Numbered from the stretch's first letter, positions 1 through 5,507 are shown. The stretch is DNA of 5,571 nt from an uncultured Clostridiaceae bacterium (GCA_947175805.1 CAMWOF010000175.1:1-5571); one strand, 5' to 3'. The notes: a model not told the origin generated them from the letters alone. Program-made: numbers and translations.

Positions 1-1
1 T

Positions 2-49
2 GAGGACGGCTTAGAGGCAGTTCTCATGCTGCCTGTTTTGGAGGTGTGA
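2..49 (+). CDS. Possible C-terminal tail of an upstream protein (histidine kinase-like), partial
   Basis: Reading frame 2 is open from the window edge and ends at TGA 47-49, giving EDGLEAVLMLPVLEV. A 'GLEAVLxLP' ending resembles the final beta strand of the HATPase_c domain of sensor kinases, which often sit just upstream of BceAB/MacB-type ABC genes in Bacillota. Only 15 residues are visible, so this is mostly inference from context. Frame 1 is also open, from a TGA at 1-3 to TAG 115-117, but it has no start with a ribosome binding site and no recognisable motif. If the tail is real, the gap to the ABC ATPase is about 100 nt, and I see no convincing promoter in it. Confidence 0.33.
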   Translation, partial: EDGLEAVLMLPVLEV

Positions 50-137
50 GGTTGACACTGGCAGGAATGGGTGTCGGAGCTCTTAAGGACTTCTTAATAT
101 CGTTGCCGGTAGAATAGATGCATAAAACAAAAAAGAA

Positions 138-143
138 AAGGAG
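138..143 (+). promoter_or_regulatory. Ribosome binding site AAGGAG deciding the ATPase start
   Basis: AAGGAG lies 7 nt before ATG 151. An in-frame ATG at 118 would add 11 residues (MHKTKKKRSFA), but it has no Shine-Dalgarno sequence in front and would place this AAGGAG inside the coding sequence. The start at 151 is therefore preferred. Confidence 0.8.
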
Positions 144-150
144 CTTCGCA

Positions 151-912
151 ATGAAGAACAGTATTTTATCGGCAAAGGAAATCAGTAAAAGCTTTGCCCA
201 CAATGGCGGACAGATACATATTCTTTCCCACATTGATTTTGATTTGTATGAGGGAGACTTTACGGTGATTATGGGGGCTTCGGGCTCCGGTAAATCCACG
301 CTTTTGTATGCACTTAGCGGGATGGATAGGGCTACGGCAGGGCAGGTTCTATATCAGAACAGAGATATTGTTTCCATGCGGGAAAAGGAGCTTGCCGGAC
401 TGCGTCATTCGGATTTTGGCTTTATTTTCCAGCAAATGCATTTAATCAGCAATTTAACCTTGTTTGAAAATGTCGCCGTTTCCGGTTATCTCAATAAGCA
501 AACCACAGCAGGCACAGTAAGGGAAAGGGCAGATATGCTACTTAGTAAAATGGGACTTGACAATGTAAAAACCCATCTGCCCTCACAGGTTTCCGGCGGG
601 GAACAGCAGCGGTGCGCCATTGCAAGAGCGGTTATTAATACGCCGAAGGTACTCTTCGCAGATGAGCCTACAGGTGCACTAAACAGGCAGAACTCCATTG
701 AGGTGTTGAATCTGTTGAGCGAGCTGAATGGTGAGGGGCAGAGCATTTTGATGGTAACCCATGATCTGAAGGCAGCACTCAGGGCGACAAGGCTTTTGTA
801 TCTGGAGGACGGAAAAATAATCGGTGAATTGGTGCTGCCAAAGTATCACCCACAGGATGAGAAAAGTCGTGAAGCACAGGTCAATGCATGGCTGACCTCG
901 CTGGAATGGTGA
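151..912 (+). CDS. ABC transporter ATP-binding protein, MacB/BceA/LolD-like
   Basis: This 253-aa cytoplasmic ATPase should power the FtsX-like permease encoded immediately downstream. All nucleotide-binding motifs are visible: Walker A GASGSGKST (42-50), Q-loop FIFQQ with Q94, signature VSGGEQQR (147-154), Walker B VLFADEP (167-173) with catalytic E172, D-loop GALN (175-178) and the switch histidine in VTHD (H204). The segment DEPTGALN and the overall length are typical of the MacB/BceA/LolD clade (ABC 'mechanotransmission' exporters and lipoprotein extractors), not of importer ATPases. The signature starts with V instead of the usual L and has E where Q is common; both are tolerated variants. 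The C-terminus (about 229-253) is a short charged tail. The stop codon at 910-912 is followed after 9 nt by the permease ATG, so the two are surely co-transcribed and probably translationally coupled. The substrate cannot be inferred: antimicrobial-peptide resistance, envelope lipid or lipoprotein handling are all possible. Confidence 0.95.
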   Translation: MKNSILSAKEISKSFAHNGGQIHILSHIDFDLYEGDFTVIMGASGSGKSTLLYALSGMDRATAGQVLYQNRDIVSMREKELAGLRHSDFGFIFQQMHLISNLTLFENVAVSGYLNKQTTAGTVRERADMLLSKMGLDNVKTHLPSQVSGGEQQRCAIARAVINTPKVLFADEPTGALNRQNSIEVLNLLSELNGEGQSILMVTHDLKAALRATRLLYLEDGKIIGELVLPKYHPQDEKSREAQVNAWLTSLEW

Positions 913-921
913 GGTGGCATT

Positions 922-3270
922 ATGGAGATATTTACAATTCTGAAGGCGAACATTCGTCATAAAAAGGGTTCATTCGGAAGTATTTTGATACTAATGACCG
1001 TAATTTCCATGGCATTAACATCGGTTCTCAGTGTATGGGATAATATTTATGGCGGAATCGTTGATGTGAATGAGCGGGAGAATACCGGTAATGTGGTATG
1101 TATCATTGAAAAAAATAAATTGAGCCAACAGCTGGTTTCTGATGTGGAAAATCACTCCCTTGTAAAGGAGGTCAAAGCTGTGGAAACCATAGATACCACA
1201 AAGGTGACCTACAAGGATTTTGATTATGAAAATTCGGTATTTGTACGGGAACTGGAATCCGGCTACAGGCTTTTCAATGCCAAGGGAACCGGTTATCTGT
1301 ATAAGGCTCCGGAGCTGAAAAAAGGGGAAATTTATATTTCACGGGGAATGGAGACGAATTTCTCCTGTGAGATAGGCGAAACCTTAACTATTACATTTGT
1401 ATTCGGTTCCTATGATTTTAAGATTGCAGGCATCATAGAGGATCCCGAGATGGGGGCATCGGTAATAGGCTGGAAAAATGTTTTTATTTGTCCTCAGGAT
1501 TATAAGGAACTGTATTCCGAAGCGGAGGCGGCTGCAAGGGCAGAGGAAGGTCTGGATTCGATAATCACACAGTTTTCTATTTATAAAAATGATGACTGCA
1601 ATTTAAGTGATGCAAAATTTGCACGCCAACTTAATCTGGATACAGGTATTGCTGATATGAGTTTTGGAGCGCTCACACGAGAGATGTCGATTTATTATAC
1701 CTCGCTGTTTCCCAAAACTATTTGTGTGATATTGACAGTGTTTTCAATTTTATTGCTGGCAGCAGTTGTGGTGATTATATGTCACAGTGTATCTACCGGT
1801 ATCGAGATGGAGTATACTACCTTGGGTATTATGAAAGCGCAAGGCTTTGTAAAGGGAAAAATGCAGATAATTTTAGTTGCACAATATCTCCTTGCCCAGA
1901 TCATAGGTGCATTGCTGGGAACATTTGCGGCGATTCCCCTATGTGGAGTAATTGGCAACGTATTTCATCCCATTACAGGGAGTATTCCCAGAAGGGCAAT
2001 TTCTATAGGAAAGTGTGGATGCATTTTACTTGCCGTACTGCTGGTATCTGTGCTGTGCGTTGTCATGATTACAAGGAGAATTGCAAAAATTTCACCGGTC
2101 AGGGCAATCCGGGATGGAAAGGGAGAGGTTTATTTTGAAAGCAGAATCAGGATGGCGATTCATAAAAGAATGCTTTCGGCAAGCCTTGCACTGCGGCAGT
2201 TTACCTCAAATAAAAAGCAGTATGTGGGAGTAATGGTCATTGTTGCAATCCTTGTCTATTTTATGACCACCATGATGGTACTTACCGGCGTCATCACTGC
2301 GACATCTGCATGGGAGGCCATGGGGATTAGCTATTCTGATTTGGATATTGAGCTGAAAAAGGAAATTTCGGATTCCCGGATTGCAGAGATAGAAGAAACG
2401 ATTCGTGGGAGCAGTTCCTTTGAGACAGCTTATAAATCCTGTGGCAACTACTATTTCTCAGTGGATGGCGAGCAGATGATGATGTGTATTTATAGTGAAC
2501 CGGAGTATATTAAGGCAGTGTCTAAGGGAAGGATTCCACTATATGACAATGAGATTGTAATGACACAGATTGCTGCGGACAATCTGGATTTAAGGATTGG
2601 GGATAAAGTGGTAATAGGTTTTGAGGATAAGAAAGAGGAGTATATTATTTCCGGTTTCAATCAACACGAGAATGATGCGGGAGTGAATACTTCCATGACA
2701 ATGGCGGCGGTATCAAAGTTTGGCGATGTGAGGGTCAAGTATCTAGGCTATGTTTTAGAGGATAAATCCAAGGGGAATCAGATAGCTGATGAGTTGAATG
2801 AGAAATATGGGGATATATTGTCTGCCGAGTTTAATGAGAATCCCATGGAAGGCATATATCAGCTGGCTATCAATGCAATGACGCTGGTTGTATATATTTT
2901 TTCTGTGATTTTTGCCATGGTGGTAGTGCATATGGTCTGCTCCAAGGCATTTTTAAGGGAGCGCAGGGACATCGGCATATACAAGGCACTTGGCTTTACG
3001 GCGACAAAGCTGCGTCTGCAATTTGCGGTGCGGTTTTCGATTATTGCAGTAATCGGAGCGGCTGTGGGTAGTGCGCTGGCGGCATTGTTTGTAGGAGATA
3101 TGTTGAGTTCTATTTTGAGACCCATTGGAATTTCAAGCTTTCAGACGGCCTTCCATGTGTATACCTTTGCGGTGCCTATCACAATGATTTGTGTCTGCTT
3201 TTTTGCATTTGCATATGTGGCATCACGGAGAATTCGCAGTGTAGAGGTGAAGGAGTTGATTGTGGAGTAG
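922..3270 (+). CDS. ABC transporter permease, FtsX-like, two MacB-type halves
   Basis: This 782-aa membrane protein is the partner of the ATPase just upstream; the Shine-Dalgarno stretch GAGGTGG (911-917) overlaps the ATPase stop. Eight hydrophobic segments can be picked by eye: about residues 18-38, 266-288, 315-340, 366-384, 436-458, 650-674, 703-727 and 747-767. They make two repeats of one helix, a large extracytoplasmic domain (about 39-265 and 459-649) and three helices. Each half carries the FtsX/MacB cytoplasmic loop motif that contacts the ATPase: GIMKAQGF (302-309) and GIYKALGF (685-692). The first half ends with ISPVRAIRDG (390-399), the 'PV.A(L/I)R' box typical of FtsX domains; the second ends with the related RSVEVKELI. 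This 8-helix, two-ectodomain layout differs from BceB, which has ten helices and one large extracellular loop, so a bacitracin-type BceB call is not supported. It is closer to duplicated FtsX permeases of unknown substrate. No frameshift or truncation is seen. Confidence 0.93.
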   Translation: MEIFTILKANIRHKKGSFGSILILMTVISMALTSVLSVWDNIYGGIVDVNERENTGNVVCIIEKNKLSQQLVSDVENHSLVKEVKAVETIDTTKVTYKDFDYENSVFVRELESGYRLFNAKGTGYLYKAPELKKGEIYISRGMETNFSCEIGETLTITFVFGSYDFKIAGIIEDPEMGASVIGWKNVFICPQDYKELYSEAEAAARAEEGLDSIITQFSIYKNDDCNLSDAKFARQLNLDTGIADMSFGALTREMSIYYTSLFPKTICVILTVFSILLLAAVVVIICHSVSTGIEMEYTTLGIMKAQGFVKGKMQIILVAQYLLAQIIGALLGTFAAIPLCGVIGNVFHPITGSIPRRAISIGKCGCILLAVLLVSVLCVVMITRRIAKISPVRAIRDGKGEVYFESRIRMAIHKRMLSASLALRQFTSNKKQYVGVMVIVAILVYFMTTMMVLTGVITATSAWEAMGISYSDLDIELKKEISDSRIAEIEETIRGSSSFETAYKSCGNYYFSVDGEQMMMCIYSEPEYIKAVSKGRIPLYDNEIVMTQIAADNLDLRIGDKVVIGFEDKKEEYIISGFNQHENDAGVNTSMTMAAVSKFGDVRVKYLGYVLEDKSKGNQIADELNEKYGDILSAEFNENPMEGIYQLAINAMTLVVYIFSVIFAMVVVHMVCSKAFLRERRDIGIYKALGFTATKLRLQFAVRFSIIAVIGAAVGSALAALFVGDMLSSILRPIGISSFQTAFHVYTFAVPITMICVCFFAFAYVASRRIRSVEVKELIVE

Positions 3271-3352
3271 GAGGACAATTGATTGATTTCTGAAGTAGGC
3301 AGCTTGATTGAATATGTTTAGTAGGGAATGATTAAATATGTTAGTAGGGAAT
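3258..3352 (+). repeat. Degenerate tandem ~24-nt repeats upstream of the XRE promoter
   Basis: Two clear head-to-tail units lie at 3306-3329 and 3330-3352. Both have the form GATT(G/A)AATATGTT(T)AGTAGGGAAT, differing by one substitution and one T indel. Two weaker units precede them without gaps: 3281-3305 (GATTGA...AGTAGG...) and 3258-3280 (GATTG...AGTAGG...). The first of these overlaps the end of the permease gene, with its AGTAGG spanning the stop codon. The last unit ends 3 nt before the predicted -35 box, so the array is placed like an activator or repressor binding array. The two right-hand copies are certain; the two left-hand copies could be chance. Confidence 0.7.
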
Positions 3353-3355
3353 TTG

Positions 3356-3384
3356 TTGAGGAGATGACATTTTTCTGCTATACT
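3356..3384 (+). promoter_or_regulatory. Predicted sigma-A promoter with extended -10 for the XRE operon
   Basis: TTGAGG (3356-3361), a 17-nt spacer and TATACT (3379-3384) preceded by TGC give a -35, a -10 with 5 of 6 consensus bases, and the TGn extended -10 element. The predicted start of transcription is near 3390-3392. This would give the XRE gene a leader of about 175 nt. The promoter lies directly after the tandem repeats, which fits regulated initiation. Confidence 0.65.
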
Positions 3385-3387
3385 GAT

Positions 3388-3424
3388 ATGGGCGATTGCA
3401 TTTCGCAGTCGCCTATTATTTATT
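3388..3424 (+). terminator. Strong hairpin with T-rich flank: terminator of the ABC operon and/or 5' leader hairpin
   Basis: GGCGATTGC (3391-3399) pairs with GCAGTCGCC (3405-3413) around the 5-nt loop ATTTC, with one G-U pair. ATG/TAT on the outside extend the stem to 12 pairs (3388-3416). It is followed by TATTATTTATT, which is T-rich but not a clean T run. It can be read as the intrinsic terminator of the upstream ABC operon. However, it begins at the predicted +1 of the promoter at 3356-3384, so transcripts from that promoter would start with this hairpin; it may then protect the 5' end or attenuate transcription. Confidence 0.5.
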
Positions 3425-3441
3425 AGAAGGGACGGATTGGA

Positions 3442-3453
3442 CTGTAAATACAG
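3442..3453. promoter_or_regulatory. Small dyad CTGTAAATACAG in the XRE leader
   Basis: Two perfect 5-nt arms, CTGTA and TACAG, flank AA. It lies 10 nt before the larger dyad at 3464-3483 and shares its TGTA/TACA ends. It may be a second, weaker half of an operator region. A dyad this small could also be chance. Confidence 0.3.
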
Positions 3454-3463
3454 GAAAATCCGG

Positions 3464-3483
3464 TGTAGACACCACTGTCTACA
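3464..3483. promoter_or_regulatory. Operator-like dyad TGTAGACA-N4-TGTCTACA
   Basis: This is a perfect 8-bp inverted repeat separated by CCAC. It lies between the predicted transcription start and the XRE start codon, with 84 nt between the dyad and the ATG. Perfect symmetry of about two helical turns in a leader region is typical of a dimeric repressor site, and an XRE protein controlling itself is the obvious candidate (inference). It could also form an 8-bp RNA stem with a 4-nt loop. It lacks a T run, so it is not a terminator. A shorter overlapping palindrome, GGTGTAGACACC (3462-3473), is an alternative reading of the same bases. Confidence 0.5.
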
Positions 3484-3550
3484 TAGAAAAACACGCATTT
3501 CTCACCTTGTGTCGTGTACATTTACCTTCTAAAGAGCTACTCTGATTGCG

Positions 3551-3560
3551 AAAGGAGGAG
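3551..3560 (+). promoter_or_regulatory. Ribosome binding site AAAGGAGGAG deciding the XRE start
   Basis: A near-perfect Shine-Dalgarno sequence lies 7 nt before ATG 3568. The frame is open further upstream to a GTG at 3514, which would add 18 residues, but that codon has no binding site and the extra residues precede the normal start of an XRE domain. Confidence 0.85.
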
Positions 3561-3567
3561 AAAGCAT

Positions 3568-4077
3568 ATGGACCAACAAAAAATAGGTCATTTTCTAAAG
3601 GAGCTTCGTAATGAAAAGAGTATCACCCAGGAGCAGCTTGCTGAGGTCTTAGAGGTATCTAACCGGAGCATTTCCCGCTGGGAAAATGGGGTAACGATGC
3701 CGGACTTTGACATTCTCATTGAAATAGCGAAATATTTTGATGTGGAAATCGGAGAGATTCTGGATGGCGGAAGGAAAGGTGAGAATATGGATAAGAAAAC
3801 AGAAGAAACTTTATTGAAGATTGCTGACTATAACAATAATGAAAGAATGAATTTTTTCAAGAGACTTCATTATTTTTTAATTGCAGGACTGATTGCATTT
3901 ATTGTGTATGCGGTAATTGAGGCGCAGGGGCTGACCGATATTGTGCTCTATGATAATATTGCCAGTGCCATGCTGGGATTTGTTCTTGGTGTCCTGCTGG
4001 TAGGAGTGCTGTACACCAGTCCTTATATTATGAAAATCAGAGCATTTAAGAGCAGACTATTGCATCGAGAGGAGTAG
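3568..4077 (+). CDS. XRE-family transcriptional regulator with two C-terminal membrane helices
   Basis: The product has 169 aa. Residues 5-65 form an HTH_3/XRE DNA-binding domain: IGHFLKELRNEKSITQEQLAEVL, then the recognition-helix region VSNRSISRWENG (30-41), then MPDFDILIEIAKYFDVEIGEIL, the classic end of the five-helix fold. A charged linker (66-98) leads to two hydrophobic segments, about 101-118 and 131-151, and a basic tail (KIRAFKSRLLHREE) that suggests a cytoplasmic C-terminus. The protein is therefore predicted to be a membrane-tethered regulator with its N-terminal domain in the cytoplasm. Such XRE-plus-helices proteins are common in Clostridia, usually without known ligands. The next gene starts 10 nt after this stop, with GGAG (4077-4080) overlapping the stop codon, so they form an operon. 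A perfect dyad in the leader is a plausible site for self-control. What it senses cannot be told from the sequence. Confidence 0.9.
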   Translation: MDQQKIGHFLKELRNEKSITQEQLAEVLEVSNRSISRWENGVTMPDFDILIEIAKYFDVEIGEILDGGRKGENMDKKTEETLLKIADYNNNERMNFFKRLHYFLIAGLIAFIVYAVIEAQGLTDIVLYDNIASAMLGFVLGVLLVGVLYTSPYIMKIRAFKSRLLHREE

Positions 4078-4087
4078 GAGTGTCCAA

Positions 4088-4846
4088 ATGTACAGACAGG
4101 ATGTTTTAGCATATGTGAAAAAGGAATATGGCACCGACCCGGTGCATTTGTGGCAGTCAAGTCCCGACCATGAGGTGCTGCGGCATGAGGCGGAACAGGG
4201 GAAAGGCAAGGGGAAATGGTATGCATTGATAATGAGTATTAAGAAGGAGACATTGGGTCTGGAGGGAGAAGGCTTCATCGATGTTATAAATTTGAAGTGT
4301 GAGCCTGAGATGATAGATCTGCTTCGCATGTCCAAGGGATATCTGCCGGCATACCACATGAATAAGAATCATTGGATTACGGTGCTTTTAGACGGAACGG
4401 TTCCCTTTGATAACATTAAGCAGCTCATTGACGAAAGCTATGGGCTGACAGCAGACAAAAAGAATAAGAAAAAGCATGAGGTTATGGGACCTAAGCATTG
4501 GATTATTCCGGCGAATCCTAAGTATTTTGATTTGATTCAGGCTTTCAATGAAAGTGATACTCTCGAATGGACACAGCGCAGCAATGTGCAGCCGGGTGAT
4601 TTTGTCTATATCTATGTAGGGGCGCCGTATTCTGCGCTGATGTACAAATGCAAGGCTGTGGAGGTGGATATTCCTTGTAATTTTGTGAATGAATACTTGA
4701 CGGTTAAAAGGAGTATGCGCCTTCAGATGCTTTGTAAGTATGAGCCGGAGTATATGCCATTTGAACGTATGAAAAGTGAGTTTGGCGTTTATGCCGTCAG
4801 GGGTCCAAGATATATGCCGGAAAGCATGAGGCAGGAATTGGGATAA
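4088..4846 (+). CDS. YjbR/MmcQ-like domain fused to an EVE (PUA-like) domain
   Basis: The product has 252 aa and two domains. Residues about 1-122 match the YjbR/MmcQ (CyaY-like fold) pattern: an early DVLAYVKKEYGTDP helix, KGKWYALIMSI (41-51), FIDVINLKCEPE (63-74), the conserved GYLPAYHMNKNHWITVLLDG (84-103) and the closing IDESYGLT (114-121). A lysine-rich linker (124-130) follows. Residues about 136-250 look like an EVE domain: KHWIIPANPKYFDLIQAF (136-153), then WTQRSNVQPGDFVYIYVGAP (161-180) with the GD turn and aromatic strand, and YKCKAVEVDIP (186-196). YjbR/MmcQ proteins are called DNA-binding in databases, but their biochemistry is poorly known. EVE domains elsewhere bind modified bases in DNA or RNA through an aromatic pocket. 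A role in recognising nucleic acid, perhaps modified, is therefore inference. No nuclease or methylase motif is seen. It is cytoplasmic by appearance and translated with the membrane-anchored XRE gene. Confidence 0.82.
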   Translation: MYRQDVLAYVKKEYGTDPVHLWQSSPDHEVLRHEAEQGKGKGKWYALIMSIKKETLGLEGEGFIDVINLKCEPEMIDLLRMSKGYLPAYHMNKNHWITVLLDGTVPFDNIKQLIDESYGLTADKKNKKKHEVMGPKHWIIPANPKYFDLIQAFNESDTLEWTQRSNVQPGDFVYIYVGAPYSALMYKCKAVEVDIPCNFVNEYLTVKRSMRLQMLCKYEPEYMPFERMKSEFGVYAVRGPRYMPESMRQELG

Positions 4847-4891
4847 TCATATCGGAAAGTTTGGGAAAGAAATCACAATAATCATACCGGA
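4843..4891 (+). repeat. 14-nt direct repeat ATAATCATA(T/C)CGGA, 35 bp apart
   Basis: The first copy (4843-4856) overlaps the stop codon of the YjbR-EVE gene; the second (4878-4891) is the 5' arm of the terminator. They differ at one base. The terminator's 3' arm GGTATGATT can pair with either copy, since AATCATATC at 4845-4853 gives nine pairs including one G-U, so two mutually exclusive hairpins are possible. Confidence 0.6.
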
Positions 4892-4917
4892 TATGCAAAT
4901 GTTTGGTATGATTTTTT
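4880..4917 (+). terminator. Intrinsic terminator of the XRE/YjbR-EVE operon
   Basis: AATCATACC (4880-4888) pairs perfectly with GGTATGATT (4905-4913). The inside continues as GGATAT/ATGTTT with G-U pairs, closing on the loop GCAA, a GNRA tetraloop. A run of six T residues (4912-4917) follows. It lies 34 nt after the YjbR-EVE stop. The reverse strand has no matching T run, so termination should be one-directional. Confidence 0.85.
4904..4912 (+). promoter_or_regulatory. Candidate extended -10 promoter TGGTATGAT inside the terminator 3' arm
   Basis: TGG followed by TATGAT (5 of 6 consensus bases) forms an extended -10 element. The predicted start near 4919 would give the acetyltransferase a leader of about 24 nt containing its ribosome binding site. 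There is no good -35 box at 16-18 nt upstream, so it depends on the extended -10. The gene needs some promoter after the strong terminator, and I see no better one. Confidence 0.38.
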
Positions 4918-4923
4918 GCATGT

Positions 4924-4936
4924 GGAAGGAGTGGAG
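4924..4936 (+). promoter_or_regulatory. Ribosome binding site region deciding the acetyltransferase start
   Basis: GGAAGGAG (4924-4931) and TGGAG (4932-4936) lie 11 and 6 nt before ATG 4943. The frame also allows a TTG at 4916, but that codon lies in the terminator's T run with no binding site, so ATG 4943 is preferred. Confidence 0.75.
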
Positions 4937-4942
4937 ATTAAA

Positions 4943-5365
4943 ATGCAAATACGTTTAATGACAATTACAGATTATGATCAGGTGTATTCGTTATGGCTCA
5001 ATACATCAGGCATGGGACTTAACAATTTGGATGATAGCCAAGAGGGAATTGAAAAGTTTTTGAAGAGAAATCCCACTACATGTTTTGTTGCGGAGGATGA
5101 GGGGAAGATTGTCGGGGTGATTCTGTCCGGACACGACGGGCGAAGAGGACATATTTATCACACGGCAGTATCAGAAGCATATCGAGGTCAAGGTATCGGT
5201 CAAAAATTGGTGGATGCAACGCTCCATGCACTCGCTCAGGAGGGGATTAACAAGGCTTCATTGGTTGTGTTTGAGACAAATGAGCTGGGTAATGCATTTT
5301 GGGAACATAGAGGGTTTGGGAGCAGGACGGATTTGGTGTATAGGGATAAGGTGATAGAATTTTAA
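4943..5365 (+). CDS. GNAT-family N-acetyltransferase (YpeA/RimI-like)
   Basis: The 140-aa product is a complete single-domain GNAT enzyme that should transfer an acetyl group from acetyl-CoA to an amine. The N-terminal beta1-alpha1 region reads MQIRLMTITDYDQVYSLW. The core strand FVAEDEGKIVGVILSGHDG (48-66) is followed by RRGHIYHTAVSEAYRGQGIG (67-86). This holds the acetyl-CoA pyrophosphate loop R-G-Q-G-I-G (81-86), the Q/R-x-x-G-x-G/A signature. The C-terminal motif NELGNAFWEHRGF (113-125) is the usual N-xx-A-xx-F/W-xxx-GF segment near CoA. The 'HDGRRGHIYH' strand is like the 'YDGHRG' strand of E. coli YpeA as I recall it, so the YpeA-like group fits best. The substrate may be a protein N-terminus or a small amine; this cannot be settled. 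It lies after a strong terminator and seems to be its own transcription unit. The AT-rich gap after it holds no clear terminator hairpin. Confidence 0.9.
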   Translation: MQIRLMTITDYDQVYSLWLNTSGMGLNNLDDSQEGIEKFLKRNPTTCFVAEDEGKIVGVILSGHDGRRGHIYHTAVSEAYRGQGIGQKLVDATLHALAQEGINKASLVVFETNELGNAFWEHRGFGSRTDLVYRDKVIEF

Positions 5366-5414
5366 GTATTGGATTATGTACTTGAAAATGTTATTATTTA
5401 TTACAAAGCTGAAT

Positions 5415-5423
5415 TGCTATATT
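5415..5423 (+). promoter_or_regulatory. Candidate extended -10 TGCTATATT for the downstream gene
   Basis: TGC followed by TATATT resembles an extended -10 element, in the middle of the 142-nt gap between the acetyltransferase and the next start. The -35 position is poor. The motif also forms the loop of a short hairpin, CTGAAT (5409-5414)/ATTCAG (5421-5426). The rest of the gap (5366-5507) is AT-rich with no other clear element. Confidence 0.3.
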
Positions 5424-5507
5424 CAGAGGAAAAGAACATTATTAAAAAATGGCGAAATACATAATTCCCCAAAGAGCAATAAGATGGTGGATAAAGAAAG
5501 GAGTTAA

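Noticed and set aside
15..39. Hairpin AGGCAG (15-20)/CTGCCT (29-34) followed by GTTTT
   Set aside because: The stem is only 6 bp, the T run is short, and it overlaps the likely end of a coding frame. A terminator call is not supported.
52..57. Perfect -35 box TTGACA in front of the ABC ATPase
   Set aside because: No acceptable -10 lies 16-18 nt downstream (positions 75-80 read CGGAGC). The TAGAAT at 110-115 is too far away and has no -35 of its own.
24..299. Reverse-strand open frame of 91 codons, and similar reverse frames over 486-960, 2859-3125, 3223-3498 and 4023-4372
   Set aside because: They lie opposite well-supported + strand genes or the regulatory gap, have no family motifs, and have no convincing binding sites. 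They are shadow frames.
1722..2138. Forward 138-codon frame inside the permease gene
   Set aside because: It lies wholly inside the permease in another frame, is rich in Cys, Arg and Ser without domain motifs, and covers predicted membrane helices of the real protein.
3258..3483. CRISPR array or mobile-element end
   Set aside because: The repeats are contiguous with no unique spacers, are only four units with two degenerate, and have no cas genes nearby. There is no transposase and no flanking target-site duplication.
3508..3536. Second promoter close to the XRE start (TTGTGT ... TAAAGA)
   Set aside because: The -10 matches only 3 of 6 bases and the -35 is poor. The promoter at 3356-3384 is far better.
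3265..4080. Shared 10-mer GGAGTAGGAG at the ends of the permease (3265-3274) and XRE (4071-4080) genes
   Set aside because: It is explained by a terminal Glu codon, a TAG stop and a GGAG ribosome-binding-like sequence, so it is likely coincidence.
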